Shown here: one piece after another, positions 21,222 to 32,190 of the stretch
How positions within the stretch are numbered: position 1 is the stretch's first letter
Layout: every line of letters begins with the position of its first letter
Assembly (NCBI GenBank): GCA_033725935.1
Contig: MU867092.1
Span: 62,001-126,000, forward strand
DNA from: Cladorrhinum sp. PSN259
Taxonomy: Eukaryota > Ascomycota > Sordariomycetes > Sordariales > Podosporaceae
DNA length: 64,000 nucleotides
Direction: 5' to 3'
Notes under the pieces: model-generated
Database searches by the model: none
What the model was told of the DNA's origin: nothing
The model's input: only the letters and a program-made list of their open reading frames with translations
Program-made: the position numbers and the translations under genes

Positions 21222-24200
21222 CTAGCCATCCAGCTTTGCCTTGTCCGCTTCTCGCCAGCACGTCTTCCTTCCCCACCGCAACTTGATAGTCTCACCAATA
21301 GAAAGAGGTATGCAGGTCCCAAAGTCGAAAGAGGAAGGGCTATCCCAATTTGCTAGCTGATTTGCCGTGAAACTGCCAACTCCTGGAATATCAAATGGGG
21401 ACAGCTCAGTCGCAGAATCCGTCCCCAAAATTGCCAGGAGCGGAACAAGAGCAGAAGGACTGCTCCCTAAACTCCGAATGACCAACGCTAATAAGGCAAC
21501 CCCCAGGAAGTAGTTGGCACTTGCTGTGTACTTTGTCTCGGTCGCAGCATCCAAAGCAGCCTGAAGATGATTCCGCGCCGTCAGAAGTGATACTTGATCT
21601 CCCCGTGATGCAAACATAATCCCAATGACGATATCACACGTCGATACCAGCGGGTGCTTTATCCCCACTGTCTCAGAAAATGCTGTGCGGACGTCTTTAG
21701 TTGAGGTTACTGAATCCTCAAATTTTCCCTGGTAGAATTTGGAACGTGCCATGTTCAGTAGGACAATGAGGCTACAGTAGTGCCTCTTCCCAACCCGAGA
21801 GATGAGTACCCCATGAGCTGCAGCGAAAAGGGAAGCAGCTTCTTGTGGCCTCAAAACCCAAGCCAACCGACCAAGATTGTTCAGAGACATGGCATAGTGA
21901 GGATGCTCCTTCCCAACCAGGGACGCAAAAGAGTCACGGCATCGGGAATGAATGTTCCAAGCCTCACCGTGCCGCCCCTTTGCTTGAAGTACCTCAGCGT
22001 AATCGTTGGCAGCCATGAGTGTGTATGGGTCATGCCAGCCCAGCATATCTTCAAACAGAGTATAGGCCTCCTTTGCTTTCCCCTCTGCCACCCCGAGATG
22101 GCCCATCTCTCTTTCAACCGCGCCCCAGGAGCCAATCCAGCGGTATCCTACTGGATGCTTGATCATGTCACCTGTGCGTCCATTTACCAGCTTTTCAAAC
22201 ATGTCTCTAGCCTTCTGAAGATCCCCTTTAGCCTGCCAAACCTCGCCCCAGTCGTAGAGGTACGCTTGAGTTTCGACATTGCCCTCCCCATAAGCGTCAA
22301 ATGCGGTTTCGATGCACTTGCCAAGCATGATGTCCGATTCTTCGAAGCGGCCTTGCTGTTTTAGCAATGCAGCCATGTTCACTCGCAGTCTAAGCGTCAA
22401 CATGTGCTCGTAACCCAGGACACGCGTGAACCCGGTTAGAGCGCGCTTGTACATCTTGCTGGCCTCGTCATTTTGTCCATCGTGATCGAGGGTAGCTGCG
22501 TAATTCCCCATGGTTTTGAGTGTCCCTTCATCTTGAACTCCAGGGCGTTCCTCAGAAATCTTTAACACAGCCCGATACATGTCGGCTGCCTGTAGCAGAC
22601 GACCTTGATTGTGGAAGCAAAGTGCGTAGTTGTGTCCTGCGGCAAGTGCCTGCAGACTGTCTGGTTTGACCTGTTGGTGGCCCTCGTAGAGCCTTTGAAA
22701 CATTGTCTCTGCTTCTTTTAGTCTTCCTGCCCTCTCGATAGTTGATGCAAGATCGTTCAGGGTTTCGAGTGTCGCGGGATTTTTGGGGCCGAGAACCTCC
22801 TTTCGCTTTTCCCATACCTCTCGGAACGTTGCTTCGGAAGTGATTACGTTCCCATCCCCTCGGATGGCCCAGGCGAGCTTGTGTAGCAGAGTGATGGTTC
22901 TGGGGTGTTTTGGTCCAAGATGCTCTTCATAGACTGATCTCGCTTTTTCAAATTGGGCTTTAGCAAGGCTATATAGATTGCGGGACAGGTTGCAGAGACC
23001 CGTGAGCGCCAGAAGACAAGCGTATTGCGAGACTTTGAAATCGAGATACTCGGCTTTCCGGATTATCCCACTGGCGGTGGGTAAACAGGTTGTGACCCAA
23101 GCTCGCTCTTCCGCAACAGTGTCTACTACAGGCATCATGTGATAGATAATAGTGATGCCGGCTGCAATCCACTGCTTGATATTGTCAGCTGGTAGCACGG
23201 CACGAACCGTCCGTTTCGTCAAGTCATGCATCCAGAAGAGCCTCTCTCCCTGAATTCGACGTATCAAACTCAGGTCACACAACGCCCCAATGGCCCGCTC
23301 CCGTCGATCTGGGTTCTTGAATATGTCGGTGAGTGTATCAGTCTCTTGATAGAGTGCCTTTTCTTGCACTAATATGTCCAAGTCAGTGGAGCTTGAATCG
23401 CAATCCACATCTGATTTGATCCAGCATGCAAGGCGGCGCCAAAACCCAAGCCTGTGTTTGGTCTTGACTGGTGGTAAATAAGGATTTGTGTCCTTGTCGG
23501 TACTTGCTTGAAACCCCGGGTTCAGCTCGGGGCGATTCCACTGATCGAATTGGGGAATTGCTTCGGTTTCGAGGAAAGAAAAAAGCTTGAGCACCATCAT
23601 TGCATCGGGGGCTATTTTTTCAAGGGAGTCAAAAATTAGCTTAAAATGTTTCGAGATGGCTACACGCTCGTCTGTCTCTGCGTCTTTGTTGGAAGCCATC
23701 ATAGTTATGGGATCATCCCACTCGAGAATCTGAAGGGCCTAGAGCATCAATGAGAATCTAAGTTTGTATAAAGCTGAGGTAAAACTCAGTTATTGAAAGG
23801 CACATACAGTCTCAGGCGTGTTGTTGTATCTTTCGAGAAAGGTCTTGAAGCTCAAGGCATTCACTCTGATGTACGAGCCAACCTGTTGGATTGCATGTGG
23901 CAGGAACCCAAGCGCACGGACTATATTGGCGCCGTCCTCACTCGTTTCGAGGTCCGATTCCACGCCGGTCACATCAATGAGCAGCTGAACTGCATCGTCG
24001 ATGGGCAGTTCATTCAGGTGGAGGCAGAGCTTAGGCAGGCCGGCGATCTTTTCGACGACGCCACGAATCTGGGAGGTGAGCATGATATGGCCTGGTCCTT
24101 CAGCCGGCACAAGTTTCTGGACCAGATCGACCAAATCTGGTGAGATGTTGTCAATCAAGAGAAGCCAATTGCTGGTAGATTGCGAGAGCCAGTCGTGCAG

Positions 24201-25645
24201 TGCTAGAATTTGTAGGGAAGCGTCTGCGTCGGAATCGCTGGCAGCTTTTCGTCCCTCCGGCCGGTCTAAGGTCTCCAGAGTTCTCCTGATATCATAAAGT
24301 AGTCTGCTTCTGGAAGTCGCCGAAAGGAAGAACTGTGTCGTATAGTATTTGCGGTAGGCGGCCTCGTACTTTAGGAGCTGCATAAGAGGACATTGTCGGG
24401 CAGTGGGTCAGACAAGAACAGGACCGAAGGACGCTGGGGGTGGATAATCATTACTTACCAACTGGGTCTTCCCAACGCCCGTCATGCCATAAATGCCTAC
24501 TCGACCTCCAACTTGATGTTGCCTCTCTGGGTTAAGGGTTTCGCGCAGCCACTCAAGCTCGGACTGTCTGCCTCCGAAAGCCGCCGAAAGGAGACCGGGC
24601 ACCATATGATACGCCGTGGCTGTTGAACCTGTCAAATTCGACGACGACCAAGTCCTAAGGGAGCGAGTATTTAGCTGGTCCATGATGAAATGGACGCTGT
24701 TCTCGAGCCCTGGAAAGCCAGCATTAGCAGTTGTGCAAATAGTAGTGAGTTTTTCGGTACGCACTCGAGACGCCGTTCAGGGTGAGAACAGAAACGAGTC
24801 GAAGTATCTGAGCGGCCTCGGCCCTCACACACTGCAAGCAGGCCTTGAAAGGGTTGTTTTCGGGTCGGATAATGACGTGCAGTGTTTCCAAGTGGCTGTG
24901 CTTGGCAATTCTCCGGGCCAGGATGCAGAAGGTGAGGTACTCGACGTATATAGAAATGAGAGGGCGGCGAAGGGGCATGCCGATTCTCCCAGAACCCACA
25001 GTGTCCAGGACCAGGAGACAATTGTGGTATTCGTGGTATACAGGGAAGAATTCCACCAATTCCTGAATGCCAGCGCTGACGACCTCGGGAACCTGTGATA
25101 CCTCTTTGGTAACCTGCGAGTTGGAACGGAAAATCAGCCAACTGGTAGCTCCAGCCGAAGCGGGGGATGGGGGACGGGGATGCGTGGGCCACTCAAGCCA
25201 ACCTGGAAGTGAGGGGTACTTGCCGTACCTCCATTAAGAGCCGAAGGGACCCCCAAACCAACGTGAAGGTGCCGGTGGGTTCCGCTTGGCACAGCACGTC
25301 GAGTGCTTTTTGGAAAAGTCGCAGTGGCTCCAAGCACCTGTAGACGGCGGCGAAGAAGGCGTGAAACTTGTTCTGGTACTTTTCGTCGGACCGAAGTGAT
25401 TCGAGCCTTTTCTTTGCTTTCGTGTAGCTGTTGCAATCGTTCGCTACGAGGTCGTTCTGGAATTCCCTGTATTCCTCTTCCGTGATTACCGCCGGAACCT
25501 TGCTTTGCAGCTTTTGCAATGCAGCTGCATATATATCCCCGGTCTCGTCATCATCGTTCCCAACCGTCGAGGGCGTGCTTGGCGCAACGAGGGTCAGAGT
25601 TGTCGCAGTGGAAAGCACCTTTGTCAAAGTGGAGGCTTCACCCAT
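21222..25645 (-). CDS. NLR-like STAND protein: N-terminal helical domain, NB-ARC, TPR repeats
   Basis: The model is complement(join(21222..23738, 23808..24377, 24459..24709, 24765..25113, 25229..25645)), 1367 aa from the Met at 25645 (an upstream alternative begins at 25738). Architecture: a Thr/Ser-rich start; a helical domain (residues about 50-300) of the kind preceding the NTPase in fungal NLR-like proteins (LFQKALDVLCQAEP, VWGSLRLLME); NB-ARC from about 310 with P-loop GMTGVGKTQL (about 330-339) and Walker B WLLLIDNIS (about 410); then about ten kinesin-light-chain-type TPRs (from about residue 600; LGPKHPRTITLLHKLA, LGPKNPATLETLNDLA) and an 80-residue unique tail. Fungal NLRs act in non-self recognition and regulated cell death; the specific trigger is unknown. 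The TPRs are diverged from one another, unlike near-identical repeats of recently amplified NLRs. Frame-consistent through all introns. Confidence 0.88.
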
Positions 25646-26080
25646 GGTGGATGAATATAGGAGTTCGCGTTGAGGTGACCAAGCGCCGGTGACATGTCCT
25701 AGTTTACCATGAACAGTAGGCCGGGCTTGGGCAGACATTTACCATATTTATCAAAAATGCCGTGGATCGCGGCCCAATACAATACCGCCATGCGGCTTAC
25801 CTCTCTTCCGTCTCAATGTTCGGGCGTCCAGACGATTAATTCCGCGCATGCCACCTCGTTTTGCGCATATCATCCTTGGAGGCCTGATCGAAGAGACACC
25901 CCTCCTCCCTGTGCCAATTGGAGACATTCACCCCCCTCCACCCCACGGTTCACGACCTACACACATACAGCCTGGTCTCGGCAGTACCAGTCACTTGTCT
26001 TGGTTAAGATGAAGCCCGAGGCCTCATCCGAATGATTGATGCACTTTGTCTCCCTTCGTTCTCCTTTTCCTACAGCAAAA
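25646..26080. promoter_or_regulatory. Divergent promoter region, NLR-like gene and hydroxylase gene
   Basis: A 435-bp head-to-head spacer. The left 93 bp would be coding if the upstream start of the NLR-like gene (25738) is used. No specific regulatory site was recognised. Confidence 0.45.
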
Positions 26081-27682
26081 ATGGCGAGACTGTCGGCACC
26101 CTTCCTCGACAGCCTTAATGAGAAGTATGGCTCGAGTGCCGAGAGTGCTGCTCTTGTTCGTCCATGGAAGTCCTACTGGCCCCCTGAGGTAGATGGCGAA
26201 GTCTATAAGACACTCAAGAAAAACGTCCCGGAGGTTCTAAATTTTCGTTTCAATCCCAAAGAGCCCTTTGAAAGACCGTGGCAGTGGTGGACACGATACT
26301 CGCCATTCCCGGGATCACAGGCATGTAGGACCACTGTCCTCGGCCCTGATAAGCACTCACAACGCCACAAGCCCGACTCTAATACACCCAACAAGCTCCA
26401 TCACGAACAGATGACCCGAGTACTTCCCCCATCAAATTTGAGCACCAATGAGCAGCAACAGACCGGTACGGAAGATGTGGATCGAGTTATCTCTAATCTA
26501 GCGCTCCCCTTCGTCACCCCTTCCCAATTCAACTACCTGTCAAACGATCCGCTTTACGACACTGTGAAGCCATTTCATACTCGGCTTCCCTTCCTGGGTC
26601 AGATACGACGCAGCAATATCATTGCGCAGGGCTATCCTGGCGTTCGAATTCATGACATCAACGACCACGAGGACGAATTCGGCATTGACATCTCCGGGTT
26701 CGCCTTCTTGAAGCTCCCCGTTGATATTGATCAATGGGACAACAATGTCGCAAGACAGCAATATGTGCCACTAATGGAGTCATGGGCCATGAAATACTTC
26801 AAAGCTAGCAAGGTGCATATTTATGCGTACACGGTAAGCGCATGTGAAAAAAAAATATTATTTTTTTTTTTTAAAAAAAAAAGAAAATGGATAATGAGAA
26901 AGTGGACAGCAAGACCCATATTAACTGCTTCTTCATGTTCTTAGTTCCGATGTGATGATAAGAGTAAATCGGCCTCCGAGGCTTGGGTCAGCCCCTTTAT
27001 GAGGGCTCACTGTGGTGAGTTGACTGTTTTCACCCCAATCTCAAAATTAACTCTTGGGCAAAAAGTTGACACAAACTGCACCTCCAGATGTGACCTTGAA
27101 TTCTGGTCAAAGCCGGCTAGACCTGCATTTCCCAGATGAAGCGGATGAAATTCGAAAAGGCCGGTGGAGAATGTTTGGGTAAGCTCATGTTCTCTTTCCC
27201 TTTGATCCCATATATTACCTAATGAACTACCTCAAGTCACTCATACTAATCTCTCTGAAAAAACGCATTCCAGCATATGGCGCCCTCTAACAGGTCCTTA
27301 TCAAGACCGCCCATTAACTGTTCTCGACGGCCGCACACTAGCACAGGAGGACTTGGTCGGCGCCGATGTGGTCTTTCCCCACTATTGCGATGAGGGCTAC
27401 GAGCTGCGGCATAACCCTGCTCATCGGTGGTTCTATAAGCAGCGGATGACCATCGATGATGTGATCATGTTTAAGCTTTATGATAGCTTACCTGAAGCCA
27501 CCAAATGTAAGTGATGCCTTTCTTTTTGTTCCATTTTCTTTTTGGTTTTCGTTCTTATTACTCCGTTAACGTACTAACGATGCTTTATAGTTTGTGCTCA
27601 TTCAGCATTTGCTGATCCATCGGTGCCTGATGACACACCCCAGAGAGCGAGCATTGAGATTCGAATTATTGTTGTTGGCTAA
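26081..27682 (+). CDS. AsaB/CmcJ/GA4-desaturase-like hydroxylase/desaturase
   Basis: The model is join(26081..26833, 26945..27014, 27088..27178, 27274..27506, 27591..27682), 412 aa; the start ATG lies in CAAAAATGG and all four introns keep phase. Family marks: the N-terminal NFRFNPKEPFER and LPFLGQIRRSN regions, GIWRPLTGPYQDRPLTVLD, WFYKQRMTIDDVIMFKLYDS, and the closing CAHSAFADPSVPDDTPQRAS..EIR. Relatives include enzymes annotated as hydroxylase/desaturase or 7-alpha-cephem-methoxylase P8 chain and often sit in secondary-metabolite clusters. It has no synthase neighbour here, so the substrate is unknown. Intron 1 carries a long A/T homopolymer stretch (26848-26882). Confidence 0.82.
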
Positions 27683-28486
27683 GGCTTGTCCATTGGAAAT
27701 GGTCCTGTGTTTCAGATATAACTGCACTGTGGCACTTAGCTTACTGAGATACCTACAAGATCACTTGGCCGTAAGCTTTATCATTAATGTTGTCAATGAA
27801 AACAGTGCTGGCGCAGCCGGGTTGCAGAGAAGCGTGAGATAAGTACGTGCGAGCATGTTTGTAGGTTCCATCTGATTATTTCATGAGCACGGCAATAGAG
27901 TTTGAAAGAATGGAAGCAGATCTTTGTTCTACTTGAATCACAGTACATATTTTATTTTCCTACCCGCCCATAGTTCCCGAACTCCAAACAACGGACCACC
28001 TATGTACATACCATCCAAGTCGTACATGCATCGCCTCTGGTATATCCAGGTATTTACAATCCTTATCCATGCTCTGCTATATGTATGGAGCCGTTAACTC
28101 TGTTCAACGCTTGTGCCAAAACGATAAAAAAAAGAGAAAGCTAGAATAACAGTAAAAAGACAAAAATAAAAAAAAATAAAAATAAAAACTGGCTCTGAAA
28201 GGACCGAAACTTTTAGATAGAATTAGATTCAAGAGCAGAACTTCAATCGTCAAAAAGCCACCAATACGCCATGCAGACTGTTTTTGGAGTTGACTGAGAC
28301 GGATTTGTGAATACAGCGGAGGATCCGCCAGGAGCTTCTCCACCCCTTATACTGAAGGATAACAGAGTCTCTCGAGCACCTATTGATTGATGAACTGAAG
28401 TGACATGGACCACTTGCGGCCTTGGACGTTTCCCTGGCTGATCTCTCAGACCGTTTGATGACCTAGAAACGCTTCAGTTTGCCTGG
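27683..28486. other. Intergenic, convergent 3' ends
   Basis: 804 bp between two convergent genes. It includes an A-rich patch near 28123-28190. No gene or repeat was recognised. Confidence 0.5.
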
Positions 28487-31481
28487 TCAAACTGCAGCGT
28501 TTTGCATGTAAAGTTGTCTTAAATCGTTAAAGTGCTTCACAAAAGCTTTGCGGGCTGTAGATTTCGGAATCGTCAGTGTTTATTTCCATCAAAATTCCAT
28601 TTGTAAGCATTCTCAGTCTGGGGCATGGTGGATCTTCACTCACCTTCAACGCCAGTCCCAAATTCAATTGTCACCAACCTCAACCTATCGACCTTATCCA
28701 GCCCCTCCCCGTCGGGTTGGTACCGCCCGGCGCTAGCAAGGTTCCAGAATGTGTTGCTGCCTCGGCTTCCAATTCCACTACCAGGATTTGTGCGGGAAAC
28801 AGGAGCAAGCTTGGTTTCCCTGGCAGAAATGGTCTTGCTATCCCTCGCTTGTATGACTACTTTGTTGCACGTAGGTTGATGTGTGTTCGAAACAGCATTA
28901 GGCGATCGTCCTATCTGATACTGCGCTGAGGCTCGGGCGGGATCTTCTGGTCGGCAGTCGCAGAGGTTGGGATTGATGATGATATTTTCATCGACTTCGC
29001 GTGGGAAAGTTGTTAGTCTAGGGGTAAAGGTGGAGAACAGAATTCGGGGGTAAAAGTGAAGTGTGAGCAAGACAGTTAGCAAGTACTTACTATCAATCAC
29101 TAATAACGAGTGAGCGTCAAATTGTGTTCGACCCTTCAAGAAGAGTACCAGCCTTGCAGGATCAGGGGCGTCGATAATGACGCCCAGTGTGCCGTTAGTG
29201 TCCACTCTGACCAGGTTCGACGATATGGTTGAACCCTTTGAGAACTGCGACATCAAGGATTTGGCAATCGACGGACGGCGGTTAATGCGGGCCTCGAGAG
29301 CGACCGGGGAAGGCGGTGAGTGCTGTTGTGGGGGGCTTCTCTGCGTAGGTTGGGCCCAGCTGCCGCCCGAAGTTCTGTGCCCGGTTGTTCGAATCGGACT
29401 TGGTAGAGAGGTAGGAGAGGTAGCTCCTGGGCGTGACTCAAAGGCTCTAGACGGTGCTTGCCAGGATGATGAATGTGGCCCCAGAACACTGCTTCTAGGA
29501 CTTTCGTTGACCTGGGAGTTCCAGTTTGAGGACGCACCAAAACCCGTTGTTCTGTGTATTGCAGCTGTTTGTGCCCGTGGAGAGGAGGATCCAAATGGGT
29601 TTGGTTGCACGTCAACACTCGGGGTTGAACTGCTCGGACTTGTTGTTGGTGTCGAGTAGGCATCGAAAGTTGGAGATAGTGTCAGCGTGGAGAAGGAATC
29701 CAACTGTGGGAGAACCGGTGCTTCAGAGGACCCGCTTGAAGGGAGGTTCCGTAAAGTACTTGTTGATTGGTGGAGAAGTACCTGTGGGATGACTCTCCCA
29801 GCACTCTTGAAGGTTGATGACCAGAGTTGAGCACGGCCTATTTCTGTTCTTCGTTCGCCGCCGAACATGACTCCTGCTCTCTGAGAGATCACTGTAGTTC
29901 CGGAACTGGGACGATCACAGTTAGTATTCCTAATTTTCCATTACACAAGGACAGACTCACAAGTCATCCACAACCTTGTAACCCGTGATGAATTGTTGAA
30001 ACAAAAAGAGTCCTCCTCGTCTGTGGAAGGCTAGTTTGAAGCCCTGCTGTTGACTGTTCTTTACAGGGTTCAAGGTCACTGAGAAACGGTCAATTCCTGA
30101 CGCGAAGGCATCGTCGCTTGGAGCCAGCTGTAAGGTAGCCAAATCGACTTGATATCTGTATTTGTTAGTGTTAACCGCCCCGGATTTCTGCAAGGCCCAA
30201 AGCTTACATTCGATCCGGCCTGTTGGCGCCGCAGGTGATGACAGTGAGCTGCTGGTTACAATTGGGATTGTGTTGCCATACTTCCAGGTGTTGCGGAACA
30301 GCGTTGAAATCTTGAAGACGACATTTGAACACTAGTTCCCCTTGTCTTGGGTCGTCGTCTTCTTGTTGCCGCGGCCTCCAACGGTGATGTTCTTCCCATA
30401 TGTTACTTTCAGCCTCGATAATGTCCCAGAGCTCTACCTCAGTCGGCATTTCACCTCCTTCACCCATGAATGAGTCATGTGCTGCCAAAATCCTCTGCGA
30501 ATCTGTTAATATTCAAACGTTGAGAGAAACCTTCTACTTGGGCCAGTTACGAACCTCTCCGAGCTTCTGCATGAATCTTTGCACCGTCATGCCCAGTCGA
30601 GGAAAATATCTTTCAAACTCATCATAGTTCACAGGAGGCGTTGCTGTTTTTGTGGCTTGAAGTAACGCGTATGCTCTGAAGATGTTGTACAGTCGGGAGG
30701 CGCGACAAGGTGGTGACGAATCGGGAGAACCCCTCCTCCTGTGCCATTGCGTAGCACGATCAAGATAAAAGACGGTCTCGTCTATTCCTTGCTCCACAGG
30801 GATATTGGTGAGATCTCCGTACCTTGATGTGGTTATTGCGCCAAGGTAGTTTCGTATGGATCTTGGCATCTCCAGAGAGCGTTCAGGTTCTTCACCCGGT
30901 CGAATACCTGCAGCACGCTCAAATTCGTTAAATCGCTGATCCATAAACTCTGCGATGCCCCACAAAAGCTGTCTAGTTCCATCTTGTCTCTCAAGCTCCA
31001 AACACCTCAACGCCACTGAGAGTTTGATGTTGCAGAAGGAGATGCGGTCTCGCAGAATCTGAACATCATCTTTGACAAGCAAAAACCACTGAAAATTGTA
31101 GAAGGCCCCTTGTCGGTTGCGATTTGTAGCGCGTTTCTCCAACAGATTCCAACAGTCCTCCAGAGCACCTCTGAAGTTGCCTATTACATTATTGACTCCT
31201 CTGGAGGTGGCCGTTGATGGTCTGACATTATGAGGAAGTGCTCTCTGTGCTCGATTGATGATAGTGACGAGATTTTCAAGGTTTTCTTTGAGAGACTCAA
31301 CATCCTCGCGGAATTCATTGTACTGTGTGTCTGTTGGTGGGTCAGCCCCAGTTCTGATCAAATGTCAAAAGAGATACTCGGTAATCATACGGGCATTATG
31401 AGTGTCGCTCCATCCGATTTCAATGACTTTATAAGCCAGCGCAATGGCTCCATGAATCTCGGCAATATCGAATGGGAGCAT
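28487..31481 (-). CDS. Uncharacterised fungal protein, helical N-terminus and beta-rich (PH-like?) segments
   Basis: I recognise this as an unnamed fungal family but cannot assign a function. The seven-exon model is complement(join(28487..28554, 28644..28994, 29091..29905, 29961..30155, 30208..30494, 30555..31330, 31391..31481)), 860 aa; every junction holds phase, although the exon 2 donor is an unusual GTTCGT. The 96-nt intron 28995-29090 is in frame and stop-free. The N-terminal 290 residues are helical (IHGAIALAYKVIEIGWSD, FREDVESLKENLENLV), resembling the start of fungal STAND-associated proteins but without an NTPase. The middle (about 300-500) has alternating beta-type segments (ELVFKCRLQDF, FKLAFHRRGGLFLFQQFI), followed by a Ser/Pro-rich linker and a C-terminal part ending DRLRLVTIEFGTGVE plus KAFVKHFNDLRQLY, which resembles a PH-type terminal helix. 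Confidence 0.75.
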
Positions 31482-32190
31482 CTTGACTTCCGGGTTGGAT
31501 GGCGTGACCTGCCGCGCTCGACACCGAGGAACGTCCGGGGGTGGAGTCAAATGCAAACGTGAAAGAACTGGATGATAAGCTACGATTGAATCATGGGAGA
31601 GAGGGAGGTACGACTGCCTGGAGCTTGATATCCAAAAGCCGAACCGGGACTAGCGTGTGTGCTCCTGGGGACGACGTGCATGACAGGTCGCGGCCCAGAG
31701 CACTCCGATTTCGTTCGCTCTTTCCAGAACGCCAGAAAAGTAGAAATACGGAATATACAATTTCCTTTCTCGACACTTGGCGCCGGCGCAGTCACCACGC
31801 ACAGACGAGGCATATTTCTCGCAAGCGGTTTCGCTGTACTCTTCATTGGCCACCAGACCCGGTGGCTGAAAGCACTGGACATCATCGTTTCGAACCGGCG
31901 CCCAGCTGAAGAGGAGAAACCTGGAAATATCGACAAAACCCGCATGGGGCTAACACGCATCATGACCGCCCACACTAAAGTGAGGCAACCAGGTTGCCCA
32001 CCACGCCTACCACACCCATCCGACATTAGCGGCGCTCCTCTCAATGACCAATTCTGCAGTATTCAGCCGGCGCAAGGCTCTGAGCAAGAAGCAGGTGTCA
32101 AATTCTTGACTTTTAAGAAGGGTGGCGGGCAGATCAACCGACACAACTCGAACTCGACTCCAAGTCTGTATGCACATCTCACAAACCACC
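31482..32190. promoter_or_regulatory. Divergent promoter region, unnamed gene and methionine permease
   Basis: 709 bp head-to-head. Several open frames overlap here on both strands (31541-32258) but show no domain and conflict with one another, so none is called. No specific site was recognised. Confidence 0.45.
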
